Assembly: GCA_023264735.1 (NCBI GenBank)
Contig: JAHFVD010000066.1
Span: 1-40,912 of the forward strand
From: Mycobacterium sp.
GTDB lineage: Bacteria > Actinomycetota > Actinomycetes > Mycobacteriales > Mycobacteriaceae
Direction: 5' to 3'
Length of the DNA stretch: 40,912 nucleotides
The position numbers and the translations under genes were made by a program. Under the pieces are notes generated by a model. It did not search any database. It was given only the letters and a program-made list of their open reading frames with translations, and was not told the origin of the DNA. Positions 24,315 to 33,173 of this stretch are shown here, piece after piece (within the stretch, counting starts at the first letter, position 1; every line of letters starts with the position of its first letter).

Positions 24315-25722
24315 CCCGCCTTGGTCAGCGCGAAGCCCTTGTACCCGGCGGCGGCAACCTCGGCGCAGATGTCGTTGTAAACACCGAAGCCGCCGATGAA
24401 GAGCATGAAAACCCTTGGCTTGCCGGGCACATTGGCTCCCAGGTACCAGGAGTTGGCGCGCGGGAACAGGGTGGTCGCGGCGCGCTGATTGAGTTCGGCG
24501 AGCCAATTCTCGACGGCCTCCGGTGTCGCCTCGATGCCGGCGTACCCGTGTGCGTCGAGATAGCCGATCGCGTCGGCGATCCAATCGACATGCGACTCGG
24601 CGTGCAACACCATGTTGGCCAGAACCGCCGGCGCGCCGGGGCCGGTGATGACGAACAGGTTCGGGAAGCCGTCGTCGCCCAGACCCAGATAACTGCGCGG
24701 GCCGTCGGCCCAGTCGTCGCGCAACCGCTCTCCCCCGCGCCCGACGATATCGATCTTGCCCAATGAGCCGGTGAGCGCGTCGAATCCGGTCGCGAACACG
24801 ATGGCGTCGAGGTCGACGTGGGCGTCTGAGGTATTGATACCCGTCTCGTCGATCGACTCGATCGGGTGGTCGTCGGGGATCAGCAGCTCGGCGACCTGCG
24901 GATCGTCGATGACCGCGCGAATCTTCTGCTCCCAGAACCTGCGCGCCTCGTCGTTGGCGTCTTGGTTGGTCAGCTGGTCGGGAAATGTCTTGGAGTACAG
25001 CACACCGCCGAGCTGCCAACGCTTCTCGAAGGCCTCACGCCGTTCTTCGGGCGACACCGCAAAAGTCAATTTCGTGGTGCCGACGTAGGGCGAACCGCCG
25101 CCGCTGCGGAACGAGACCCGCCGGCGTTCGGGGTAGGTGGCCTTGACTTCGGTCACCTGCTCGGGTGTCAGCGGCGTGTTGCCCGCCGGGATGCTGCAGT
25201 TCGGGGTGCGCTGGAAGACATACAGGTGTTCGGCCTGTTCGGCGAAGATCGGAATCGATTGAATGCCTGAGGATCCCGTGCCGATGACCGCGACCCGCTG
25301 ACCGGTGAAATCCACACCCTCGTGCGGCCAGTGCGCAGTGTGGTAGACCTCGCCGCCGAAATCCTCGAGTCCGTCGAATGCCGGTGTGATGGCCGACGAC
25401 AACGCGCCGGTGGCCATTACGACGAACCGAGTCGTGACGGTCTGCCCGTCGTCACCGACCAGCGCAGGGTGGTTTCGTCGAGCACCGCCGAACTCACCCG
25501 GGTGCTGAACATGATGTCCCGACGCAGGTCGAGCTTGTCGGCGGCCCAGTTGAGATAGGCGAGGATCTCCGGTTGGGCGGCATACTTCTGGGTCCACGTC
25601 CATTCCTGCTGCAGCTCGTCGGAGAACGAGTAGCCCTGCTGGCGGAATTTGTGCAGTGCGTAGAGCCCGGCGAATCCGGCGCCGACCACCACCACGTCGA
25701 GTGCGTCGTCGGCTGCGCTCAT
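24311..25722 (-). pseudogene. Baeyer-Villiger monooxygenase (CHMO type), broken by deletions and a frameshift
   Basis: The reading starts at ATG 25722 (MSAADDALDVVVVGAGFAGL) and ends MLFIGGFGVYNDICAEV near 24311. Three lesions are seen. At about 25633 the text jumps from LHKFRQQG to YSFSDELQQEW, losing roughly 35 residues with the GGTWYWNRYPGARCD FAD motif. Near 25445-25460 the frame changes (RWSVTT to DDGQTVTTRFVVMATG), and the original frame stops at 25417. Near 24865 IPDDHPI joins ESIDETGINTS directly, losing about 30 residues. The BVMO fingerprint (FGGEVYHTAHWP) and the second Rossmann motif (GTGSSGIQS) remain. Lesion sizes are judged against the family from memory. Confidence 0.8.
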
Positions 25723-25763
25723 GCCCAGCAGCGTAGGTCGACACCGGCTAACTTGCCCCGCTC

Positions 25764-25781
25764 ATCGGGACATTGCCCGAT
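25764..25781. promoter_or_regulatory. Inverted repeat upstream of the HsaA-like gene
   Basis: ATCGGG, six bases, CCCGAT form an 18-bp inverted repeat in the 116-bp gap between the divergent monooxygenase pseudogene and the HsaA-like gene. It is a candidate regulator site. It does not match the KstR consensus as I know it (TnnAACnnGTTnnA). Confidence 0.3.
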
Positions 25782-25838
25782 ACTGACCGTCTCGCGGGTT
25801 CAGGATGAAACCCACAGCCCAGACCTGGACAAGGATGA

Positions 25839-27023
25839 ATGATGACCGCTTCGGTGCTCGACAAGACATTGCAGCTGGCTGACCAGTTGCGCGAGCAGGC
25901 CGTCGAGGCCGAGAAGATCGGCAAGCTCACCGACCAGACGGTCAAGACCATGAAGGAATCCGGCCACATCCGGCTGCTTCAGCCGGCCAAGTTCGGCGGG
26001 CTGGAAGTGCATCCGCGCGAGTTCGCCGAGACCGTGATGGCGCTGGCCGCACTCGACCCCGCCGCCGGTTGGATCAACGGTGTGGTCGGCGTGCACCCCT
26101 ACCAGCTGGCGTACGCCGACCCGCGGGTGGCCGAGGAGATCTGGGCCGACGACGTCGACACCTGGGTGGCCTCCCCCTACGCTCCGCAGGGCATCGCCAA
26201 ACCGGTCGACGGCGGCTACATCTTCAACGGCCGGTGGCAGTTCAGCTCCGGCACCGACCACTGCGACTGGATCTTCCTCGGAGCCATCAAGAGCGACGCC
26301 GACGGCAAGATCCAGATGCCGCCGCAGATGCTGCACATGATCCTGCCGCGCAAGGACTACGAGATCGTCGAGGACTCCTGGGACGTGGTCGGGCTGCGCG
26401 GCACCGGCTCCAAGGACGTCATCGTCAAGGACGCCTTCGTTCCCGACTACCGCGTGATGGACGCGTTCAAGGTGATGGACGGTACGGCCCAGCGCGAAGC
26501 CGGGATGACCGACGCCCTCTACCTGATGCCGTGGTCGACGATGTTCCCGCTGGGCATCTCCTCGGCGACGATCGGCATCTGCGAAGGCGCACTGGCCGCG
26601 CACCTGGACTACCAGCGTGAGCGGGTCAGCGCGGCAGGCACCGCCATCAAGGACGACCCGTACGTGATGTACGCGATCGGTGAGGCCGCCGCCGACATCA
26701 ATGCCGCCCGCCAGGAGATCCTGGCCAACGTCGACCGGATCTACGACATGGTGGATTCGGGCAAGGAGGTGTCGTTCGCCGATCGTGCGGCCGGGCGGCG
26801 CACCCAGGTGCGCGCGGTGTGGCGTGCGGTCAGCGCGGTGGACGAGATCTTCGCCCGCTCGGGCGGCAATGCCATGCGGATGGACAAACCGTTGCAGCGC
26901 TACTGGCGCGATGCCCACACCGGGATGGCGCACGCCATCCATGTTCCCGGCACCACCTACCACGCCGCGGCACTGAGCTCGTTCGGCGTCGAGCCGCAGG
27001 GCCCGCTGCGGGCGATGATCTGA
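25839..27023 (+). CDS. Flavin-dependent monooxygenase oxygenase component, HsaA-like
   Basis: The 394-residue protein has the acyl-CoA dehydrogenase fold used by two-component flavin hydroxylases. Motifs include HIRLLQPAKFGGLEVHP near residue 44, NGRWQFSSGTDHCDWIFLGA near 130, DSWDVVGLRGTGSKDV near 185 and DAHTGMAHAIH near 365, as in HsaA of steroid degradation. HsaA hydroxylates 3-HSA to a catechol with reduced flavin from HsaB. No reductase gene is present here, so it must come from elsewhere. The gene starts with ATG ATG behind AAGGATGA. The HsaC-like gene follows after 13 bases, the order expected for catechol formation then cleavage. Confidence 0.88.
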   Translation: MMTASVLDKTLQLADQLREQAVEAEKIGKLTDQTVKTMKESGHIRLLQPAKFGGLEVHPREFAETVMALAALDPAAGWINGVVGVHPYQLAYADPRVAEEIWADDVDTWVASPYAPQGIAKPVDGGYIFNGRWQFSSGTDHCDWIFLGAIKSDADGKIQMPPQMLHMILPRKDYEIVEDSWDVVGLRGTGSKDVIVKDAFVPDYRVMDAFKVMDGTAQREAGMTDALYLMPWSTMFPLGISSATIGICEGALAAHLDYQRERVSAAGTAIKDDPYVMYAIGEAAADINAARQEILANVDRIYDMVDSGKEVSFADRAAGRRTQVRAVWRAVSAVDEIFARSGGNAMRMDKPLQRYWRDAHTGMAHAIHVPGTTYHAAALSSFGVEPQGPLRAMI

Positions 27024-27036
27024 CAGGAGCGCACGG

Positions 27037-27945
27037 GTGAGCCTCCTTAAGAGCCTCGGATACGTCACCATCCACACCGCGGACATCGACCGTTGGCGCC
27101 AATTCGCCTTCGGCGTATTGGGATTCGCCGAGGGCAAGGGACCCGATCCCTCGGCGCTGTATCTGCGGATGGACGAGCGCGCCGCGCGCATCATCGTGGT
27201 TGCCGGCGACGGTGACCGGATCGCCACCGTCGGCTGGGAAGTCCGCGATCACGCCGCCCTGGAACAGGTCAAAGAGCTCCTCGACGGCGCAGGCGTGCCG
27301 TACAAGCAGCTCTCCCAATCCGAAGCCGACGACCGCCGAGTCGAGGAGGTCGTGGCGTTCGACGACCCGGCCGGCACGCATCTGGAGGTGTTCCACGGCG
27401 CAGTGCTCGATCACAGCCCAGTCATCACCCCGTTCGGCGCACGGTTCGTCACCGGCGATCAGGGCTTGGGCCATGTCGTGCTGCCGGCAATGGACGCGCC
27501 GGGCCTGTTCGACTTCTACACCGGGGTACTGGGATTCGTATCCCGGGGCGCGTTCCGGGTGCCGCTGCCCAAGGAGTTCGGACCGATCCGGATCCGCTTC
27601 CTCGGCATCAACGAACGCCACCACAGCCTGGCCATCGCGCCAGCCATGCACCAGCGTGACCCGGGCCTGATCCACATGATGGTGGAGGTCCGCGAGCTCG
27701 ACACGGTCGGGGCGGCTCTCGACCGCATCGCCGCGGAAGGGTTCCAGCTGTCGTCCACCCTGGGCCGCCACACCAACGACAAGATGGTGTCGTTCTATGT
27801 CCGCGCCCCCGGCGACTGGGACATCGAGTTCGGCACCGGCGGCCTGCGGGTCGACGAAAACCATTACACCGCTGAGGAAATCACCGCGGACAGCTACTGG
27901 GGCCACAAGTGGGTCGGTGACCTACCGGCCGCCATGCGGCCCTGA
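27037..27945 (+). CDS. Type I extradiol ring-cleavage dioxygenase, HsaC/BphC-like
   Basis: The 302-residue protein (GTG start, AGGAG behind) has two VOC domains. The Fe(II) ligands are H146 (GLGH), H213 (LIHMM) and E264 (DIEFG). Second-sphere residues H195/H196 (NERHHSLAI), H245 (GRHTND) and Y254 match those of BphC. It should cleave a catechol meta to the hydroxyls with O2, and HsaC does this with the 4,5-9,10-secosteroid catechol. It is followed after one base by the FAD enzyme gene. All active-site residues are present, so activity is expected. The substrate is inferred from neighbours. Confidence 0.92.
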   Translation: MSLLKSLGYVTIHTADIDRWRQFAFGVLGFAEGKGPDPSALYLRMDERAARIIVVAGDGDRIATVGWEVRDHAALEQVKELLDGAGVPYKQLSQSEADDRRVEEVVAFDDPAGTHLEVFHGAVLDHSPVITPFGARFVTGDQGLGHVVLPAMDAPGLFDFYTGVLGFVSRGAFRVPLPKEFGPIRIRFLGINERHHSLAIAPAMHQRDPGLIHMMVEVRELDTVGAALDRIAAEGFQLSSTLGRHTNDKMVSFYVRAPGDWDIEFGTGGLRVDENHYTAEEITADSYWGHKWVGDLPAAMRP

Positions 27946-27946
27946 C

Positions 27947-29407
27947 GTGAGCACCGACATCCACCCGGTCCCGGCCGCCTCGGTGACGAGGTGGGATCAC
28001 GAAGCTGATGTGGTGATCGCCGGCTACGGCGCCGCCGGGGCGACCGCCGCGGTTGAGGCCGCGCGCGCCGGCGCCGATGTGCTGGTGCTCGAGCGGGCAG
28101 GCGCCTGGGGTGGCGCGGCGGCGCTGGCCGGCGGCTTCATCTATCTCGGTGGCGGCACTCCCCTGCAAAAGGCCTGTGGCTTCACCGATTCGCCTCCCAA
28201 TATGGCGGCCTTCCTCAACACGGCGATGGGCCCGGGCGCCGACAAGGAACGCATCGCCGACTATTGCGCAGGAAGTGTGACCCACTTCGAGTGGCTGGTG
28301 GGCTGCGGGGTGCCGTTCAAACCCGAGTTCTTCGGCGAGCCGGGCTGGGAACCGTTGGGCGATCAGGGATTGATGTACAGCGGCGGCGAGGACGCCTACC
28401 CGTTCAACACCATCGCCGAACCGGCGCCGCGCGGGCATGTGCCGAAGATGCAGAACAAGAAGCAGGGACAGGCCAGTGCCGGGTTCATGCTGATGAAACC
28501 ACTCGTGGAGACCGCGACCGAGCTGGGTGTGCGGTCGGTGTACGACGTGCGCGTGCAGGCGCTGATCGTCGAGTCAGACGGCCGGGTGGTCGGCATCACC
28601 GCTCGCCAGTACGGCACCGACATCGCGATCAGGGCGCGCCGCGGGGTAGTGCTGGCCACCGGTAGCTTCGCCTACAACGATTCGATGATGCAGCGATTCA
28701 CGCCCCGTATCGCCGGCCGGCCCATCTCCGCGGTGGAACACCATGACGGACAAGGCATCCGGATGGCCCAGGCACTGGGCGCCGATCTGGCGCACACCGA
28801 CGCCACCGAGGTCGCGTTCTTGGTCGATCCACAGCAGCTGGTGCGCGGCATACTGGTCAACGCGCGAGGGCAGCGCTACGTCGCCGAGGACACCTACCCC
28901 GGCCGAGCCGGTCAGCACACGCTCTACTACCAGGACGACACAGCCTTTCTGATCCTCGACGAGCAAGGCCAAGAAGAGGCCCTGGCGTCGCAAACACCCA
29001 AGCTGATCCTGCGAAAGCCGAAGTGGGTGTGCGAGACGGTGGCCGAGCTCGAGGCAGAAATGCACCTCCCCACCGGAAGCCTGCAGGACACGGTGGCGCG
29101 CTACAACGAAGGCGCGGCTCGCGGCGAAGACCCGTTGCTCCACAAGAATTCTCGGTGGCTGCGCCCGCTCGGCAGCCCGATCGGGGCCATCGATCTGCGG
29201 CACGCCACCGGCGGATTCAGCCTCGGCGGGTTGCGCACCAGCCTTTCGGCCGAGGTCCTGCATGTCAGCGGCGAACCGATCCCGGGCCTGTACGCGGCCG
29301 GACGCTGCACCGCGGGCCTGGCCGCGTGGGGCTATGCCAGTGGAATCTCGCTCGGAGACGGCAGTTTCTACGGCCGCCGCGCCGGCCGTTCCGCTGCCAT
29401 CGGGTAG
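27947..29407 (+). CDS. 3-ketosteroid Delta4(5alpha)-dehydrogenase-like flavoprotein
   Basis: The 486-residue protein starts at GTG 27947, one base after the dioxygenase stop. It has a FAD Rossmann motif (GYGAAG, 26-31), the flavin-binding WGGAAALAGGFIYLGGG segment and the fumarate reductase/KstD fold. Near the C-terminus AAWGYASGISLGDGSFYGRR gives Y463 and S465 spaced as the catalytic Tyr/Ser of the Rhodococcus jostii Delta4(5alpha)-KSTD, and Y317 (EDTYPG) fits its other Tyr. That enzyme introduces the 4,5 double bond of 5alpha-steroids. Residue matches are from memory of that family. It closes a tight three-gene run with HsaA-like and HsaC-like genes. Confidence 0.82.
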   Translation: MSTDIHPVPAASVTRWDHEADVVIAGYGAAGATAAVEAARAGADVLVLERAGAWGGAAALAGGFIYLGGGTPLQKACGFTDSPPNMAAFLNTAMGPGADKERIADYCAGSVTHFEWLVGCGVPFKPEFFGEPGWEPLGDQGLMYSGGEDAYPFNTIAEPAPRGHVPKMQNKKQGQASAGFMLMKPLVETATELGVRSVYDVRVQALIVESDGRVVGITARQYGTDIAIRARRGVVLATGSFAYNDSMMQRFTPRIAGRPISAVEHHDGQGIRMAQALGADLAHTDATEVAFLVDPQQLVRGILVNARGQRYVAEDTYPGRAGQHTLYYQDDTAFLILDEQGQEEALASQTPKLILRKPKWVCETVAELEAEMHLPTGSLQDTVARYNEGAARGEDPLLHKNSRWLRPLGSPIGAIDLRHATGGFSLGGLRTSLSAEVLHVSGEPIPGLYAAGRCTAGLAAWGYASGISLGDGSFYGRRAGRSAAIG

Positions 29408-29418
29408 TGGAGCACCGC

Positions 29419-29703
29419 TCACGCAGGGCGTGGATCCTCGTCCACAATCGGCACCCGACCGCACCGGGCGGCGTCGTCGATCGACGCACGCAATTCCGAG
29501 CAGACGAGGAAGAGCCCGCGACCATGACCGGCCAGTGCGTCCGCAGACGGCCGCTGTACGCAGGCAGCGGTCGCTTCGGCGTTCCATTGCACGCTGGTCT
29601 GCGCCCAGGTGCTCTTGCGGACGGTGACCGTCGCGCCGCACTGGCGACAACCGACCGGCACCATCGGGGCATCGGCCAAGCGATTGTCCGGCCGGACGGT
29701 CAC
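29419..29703 (-). CDS. Small Cys-rich protein coupled to the KshA gene
   Basis: The 94-residue product begins at GTG 29703, overlapping the KshA stop by four bases, so expression is coupled. It has PVGCRQCGATVTVRKSTWAQ, then TSVQWNAEATAACVQRP and LFLVCSELRASIDDAA. The CxxC near residue 25 and further Cys could bind zinc, or iron-sulfur in principle, but the full ligand set does not match a known ferredoxin. I do not recognise a characterised family. Its position directly behind the Rieske oxygenase suggests an accessory role for KshA; this is inference. It ends 12 bases from the convergent flavoprotein. Confidence 0.7.
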   Translation of the reverse strand: MTVRPDNRLADAPMVPVGCRQCGATVTVRKSTWAQTSVQWNAEATAACVQRPSADALAGHGRGLFLVCSELRASIDDAARCGRVPIVDEDPRPA

Positions 29704-30836
29704 CCCGCGGCTCCGGCCTGGGCAGCGATGTTTTCTGCCACCTCGTGTTGCCACGCCTCGCGCGGGTGCGACACGTCGACCTCGTATTCGAACCGGTCGA
29801 CCATATCGGGTGTCACGTCGGCGATATCGACGTAGAACTGCTCATACCAGCGCCGAAGCTGATAGACAGGGCCGTCCTCCTCGCACAGCAGCGGATTGTC
29901 GATTCTGGTCTTCGTTCGCCAGATGGCGACGTCCTGCTCGAACCCCATTTTGACGAAGTCCCCGAGCGCGACCGCGGCCTGCATGGCGGCCTCCTGTGGC
30001 AGGTTCGCCGATTTCTTGACGATGATGCCGTATTGCAGGACAAAGGAATTCGCATCGATCGGGTAGTGGCAATTCAGCAGCACGGTCTGCTGGTCCTCGT
30101 GCTCGCAATGGTAGGTCAGATCATCGATCATGAACGACGGCCCCCAGTACGAGGCGACGGACGTCGATCCGAGCATCACCGGCCCTTCAGGCGTCGGCTG
30201 GTCCTGGCGGACGCCGCTGTTCATGTACTGGGTGGCGACGTGTCCTTCGAAGATGTTCTTGAAATAGGTCGGCATCGCCGAGTGCACATAGAAGAAATGG
30301 GCCATGTCGACGACGTTGTCGATGATCTCGCGGCAGTTGATGTTGACCACCGTGGTGTACCAGTGCCAGTCGGTCCACTCGTCGCTGGTTGCGCCGTCGA
30401 TGCGCGGGATGACGACCCCCTCCGGCGGTGGGTTGCCCTCCGGGTCGTTCCAGACGAACAGCATGCCGTCCTGTTCGAGGGTGCGCCACGTCGCGGTGCG
30501 GGCGAGCTTGGGAACCCTTCGGCCGTAGGGGACCTGTTTGCAGCGGCCGTCGCCGCCCCATCGCCAGTCGTGGAACGGACAGGCGATCTCGTTACCCTTG
30601 ACCTGTCCCTGCGTCAGGTCGCCGCCCAAGTGCCTGCAGTAGCCGTCGAGCACGTTGAGTGCGCCGTCGTCGCCGCGGAATACCACCAGCTTCGTTCCGA
30701 ATGCGTTGATGGCGTGTGGCTTTCCGTCACCGAGGTCCCGAGTCAAACCCAGGCAGTGCCAGCCTCGCGCGAATCGGGTGGGTGGGGCGCCCTCTTCGAT
30801 CTGGCGCACCTCGACATCGGCATGCATCGTCGTCAT
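29700..30836 (-). CDS. kshA: 3-ketosteroid 9alpha-hydroxylase oxygenase component (Rieske)
   Basis: The 378-residue protein has the KshA layout. The Rieske [2Fe-2S] ligands are C67, H69, C86 and H89 (CRHLGGDL and CPFHDWRW). The mononuclear iron motif is INCREIIDNVVDMAHFFYVH with D177, H180 and H185. Spacing is within one residue of M. tuberculosis KshA as I recall it. It 9alpha-hydroxylates 3-ketosteroids; with Delta1-dehydrogenation this opens ring B. Electrons come from KshB, which is not in the window. The gene is read away from the kstD-like gene across a 249-bp gap. Mycobacteria often carry several kshA copies, so substrate preference may differ. Confidence 0.92.
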   Translation of the reverse strand: MTTMHADVEVRQIEEGAPPTRFARGWHCLGLTRDLGDGKPHAINAFGTKLVVFRGDDGALNVLDGYCRHLGGDLTQGQVKGNEIACPFHDWRWGGDGRCKQVPYGRRVPKLARTATWRTLEQDGMLFVWNDPEGNPPPEGVVIPRIDGATSDEWTDWHWYTTVVNINCREIIDNVVDMAHFFYVHSAMPTYFKNIFEGHVATQYMNSGVRQDQPTPEGPVMLGSTSVASYWGPSFMIDDLTYHCEHEDQQTVLLNCHYPIDANSFVLQYGIIVKKSANLPQEAAMQAAVALGDFVKMGFEQDVAIWRTKTRIDNPLLCEEDGPVYQLRRWYEQFYVDIADVTPDMVDRFEYEVDVSHPREAWQHEVAENIAAQAGAAG

Positions 30837-30903
30837 GTTCGCGTCCTCGCCTCGCTCGCCTGACCCGTTCCTGACAGCGTGACACCGGCGGCACCCCTCG
30901 CGG

Positions 30904-30925
30904 AGCAGATTTCCGTCGATCTGCT
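30904..30925. promoter_or_regulatory. Inverted repeat between kshA and kstD
   Basis: AGCAGAT, eight bases (TTCCGTCG), ATCTGCT form a perfect 7-bp inverted repeat 68 bp upstream of kshA. A related sequence, GAGCAGATTACCG, is at 23334-23346 before the HsaD-like gene. It may be the operator of a regulator for this cluster. TTGACA at 31035-31040 is a possible -35 for the kstD side. Confidence 0.4.
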
Positions 30926-31085
30926 GATTTCACACGCCGAACGTGGGCATTCTCGGTGAACTCAAGGACGGCTTTCAACGAGATTCCCCACGCTCGGCGC
31001 TCCGGAGCATCCGCTCACCGAGAGTTGTGGTTGCTTGACACCAACCCACCGATAACAGTGTGTGGCAGGAGACCAAAGGAGGCCG

Positions 31086-32648
31086 ATGAGCGCGCCCGAC
31101 ACCCCGTTCGACGAGATCGTCGACGTCATCGTGGCCGGCTCCGGGGGCGGCATCACGGGCGCGTACACCGCCGCCCGCGAGGGCCTGTCGGTGGCCCTGG
31201 TGGAGGCGACCGACTTCTTTGGCGGGACGACCGCCTACTCGGGCGGCGGCGGCATGTGGTTTCCGTGCAACCCGGTGCTGCAGCGCGCCGGCAGCGACGA
31301 CACGATCGAGAAGGCGTTCAACTACTTTCACGCCGTCATCGGTGACCGCACCCCGGTGGAACTGCAGGAGACCTACATTCGGCGAGGTCCTGGCCTGATC
31401 GAATACCTGGAGGCCGACCCCGAACACTTCACGTTCGGCGTGCTGCCCTGGCCGGACTATTTCGGCAAGGCGCCCGACTCGCGCGGCGACGGCATGCGCC
31501 ACATCGTGGCGGCACCGATCCGCGGTGAGAAGCTGGGCCCGTACGCCGGTTTCGTGCGCGGTCCCCTCGACCGCGACCGACTCGGCACACCCGCACCGGA
31601 AAAGCTGTTCGGTGGCCGGGCCTTGATCGGCCGATTCCTCGCCGCACTGGCCGGCTATCCCGACGCCGCGCTGTACCGCAACGCTGCGCTGACCGATCTC
31701 ATCACCGACGGCGGACGCGTGGTCGGTGCCGTCGTCCAGCGTGACGGTGGCGTGGTGCGAATCGGCGCCAGGCGCGGAGTGCTCTTGGCGGCAGGCGGAT
31801 TCGAGCACAACGCCACGCTGCGGGAGACCTACGGCGTGCCCGGCACGCCCGGTGACAGCATGGGCGGCCCAGGCAGCACGGGCGCGGCTCTCGAAGCGGG
31901 GATCCGCGCCGGTGCGGCCACCGACCTGATGGATCAGGCGTGGTGGTCGCCGGGGCTGACCCACCCCGACGGTCGTTCCGCGTTCGCGTTGTGGTTCACC
32001 GGCGGCATCTTCGTCAATCAGGACGGCCAGCGATTCGTCAACGAGTCCGCCGCATACGACCGGATCGGCCGGGAGATCATCGCCGAGATGGACGCCGGCC
32101 GGCTCGATGTCCCGTTCTGGATGGTCTACGACAATCGCGACGGCGAGGTCCCGCCGGTCAAAGCGACCAATGTCTCGATGGTGGAGACCGAGAAGTACCG
32201 CGCGGCCGGATTATGGCGCAGCGCAGACACTTTGGCAGAGCTCGCCGAAATCATCGGGGTGCCCGCCGAGAACTTGGAACGGACGGTCGCCCGCTACAAC
32301 GCGATGGTTACCGGCGGCGCCGACACCGATTTCGGCCGCGGCGACGAGGCGTACGACCGGGCCTTCTCCGGGGGCGAGTCGCCGCTGGTGCCGATCGACA
32401 CGGCACCGTTTCACGCGGCGGCGTTCGGCCTGTCCGATCTCGGGACCAAGGGTGGTCTGCGCACCGATGCGCGGGCCCGGGTGCTCGACGAATCCGGTCA
32501 GCCGATCCCCGGTTTGTACGCTGCGGGCAACACGATGGCCGCGGTCAGTGGAACGACGTATCCGGGCGGCGGAAACCCGATCGGCGCGTCAATGTTGTTC
32601 AGCCATCTCGCTGCGCTCGACATGGCCGGTGACGTCAGGTCTGCTTGA
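31086..32648 (+). CDS. kstD: 3-ketosteroid Delta1-dehydrogenase (KstD)
   Basis: The 520-residue protein starts at ATG 31086 behind AAAGGAGG. The FAD motif VIVAGSGGGITGAYTA lies at 15-30 and GGTTAYSGGGGMWFP at 46-60. The KstD active-site residues are in place: Y125 (WPDYF), Y324 (NESAAYDRIG), Y492 and G496 (TYPGGGNPIG). They line up with Y119, Y318, Y487 and G491 of Rhodococcus KstD1, as I recall. It introduces the 1,2 double bond into 3-ketosteroids; with KshA this opens ring B. It is divergent from kshA and its end overlaps the convergent secreted-protein gene by 14 bases. Confidence 0.88.
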   Translation: MSAPDTPFDEIVDVIVAGSGGGITGAYTAAREGLSVALVEATDFFGGTTAYSGGGGMWFPCNPVLQRAGSDDTIEKAFNYFHAVIGDRTPVELQETYIRRGPGLIEYLEADPEHFTFGVLPWPDYFGKAPDSRGDGMRHIVAAPIRGEKLGPYAGFVRGPLDRDRLGTPAPEKLFGGRALIGRFLAALAGYPDAALYRNAALTDLITDGGRVVGAVVQRDGGVVRIGARRGVLLAAGGFEHNATLRETYGVPGTPGDSMGGPGSTGAALEAGIRAGAATDLMDQAWWSPGLTHPDGRSAFALWFTGGIFVNQDGQRFVNESAAYDRIGREIIAEMDAGRLDVPFWMVYDNRDGEVPPVKATNVSMVETEKYRAAGLWRSADTLAELAEIIGVPAENLERTVARYNAMVTGGADTDFGRGDEAYDRAFSGGESPLVPIDTAPFHAAAFGLSDLGTKGGLRTDARARVLDESGQPIPGLYAAGNTMAAVSGTTYPGGGNPIGASMLFSHLAALDMAGDVRSA

Positions 32649-33150
32649 CCAGCTTGAAGGGCATGTTGATGAACAGTGCGAGGCTGTGCCCGCAGGCCCC
32701 AGACTCGCCGGTGGTCGAATCCTGGCCGACCAACATGTTGGAGCTCGGATCGGTCTGATCGCCGCCAGGGCTGGAGCCGTGGAATCGGATCACCTGCAAC
32801 CCCGGGGCGGTGGTCCCGTCCTGGCAGGGCATCCAGTCCTGAATCACGCGCTTGACCCGCCAATCCCCGCCGGCCTGATAGATCGGCGCCGTCCAGCCCG
32901 CATCGCTGCTGACGGTGCCGACGCACTCGGTGGGATAGCTGCATGTCGAGGTGATGGTCCAGATGCTTCGCACACTGCGCTCGTTGTGGAAGACATCGTT
33001 GGTGGTCGCCCACTCACCGTTCGAGGTGGCGACGAACGTGCCATTGAGCGCCCACTTGTCGTTGGCCGAGGCAGTCGCGGGGTACACGACACCGGCGACC
33101 GCGGCAGCGGTCAGCGCCGCGACGCTGATCAGCATTCGTGGTCTACGCAT
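32635..33150 (-). CDS. Exported hypothetical protein downstream of mceF
   Basis: The 171-residue protein starts at ATG 33150 behind GAGAGG. It has a signal peptide (MRRPRMLISVAALTAAAVAG and on to ATASA near residue 29). The mature part has four Cys (STCSYPTEC near residue 70, PCQDG, GACGH), likely two disulfides, and Trp-rich strands such as GDWRVKRVIQDWMPC. I recall similar secreted proteins in mycobacteria but no function. It follows mceF by 23 bases and is probably in the mce transcript. In several mce operons this place is taken by Mas/Mam membrane proteins; here it is not. Confidence 0.75.
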   Translation of the reverse strand: MRRPRMLISVAALTAAAVAGVVYPATASANDKWALNGTFVATSNGEWATTNDVFHNERSVRSIWTITSTCSYPTECVGTVSSDAGWTAPIYQAGGDWRVKRVIQDWMPCQDGTTAPGLQVIRFHGSSPGGDQTDPSSNMLVGQDSTTGESGACGHSLALFINMPFKLVKQT

Positions 33151-33173
33151 TAGGCCTCTCCCCTCACGTTCGG

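Noticed and set aside
25800..27906. Long minus-strand open frames opposite the HsaA/HsaC-like genes
   Set aside because: Low-complexity His/Arg/Ala-rich sequence; the plus strand carries complete catalytic motifs.
30837..31085. Search for KstR or KstR2 operators in the kshA-kstD gap
   Set aside because: No sequence fitting the consensus TnnAACnnGTTnnA or the CAAGnnCTTG type was found by eye.
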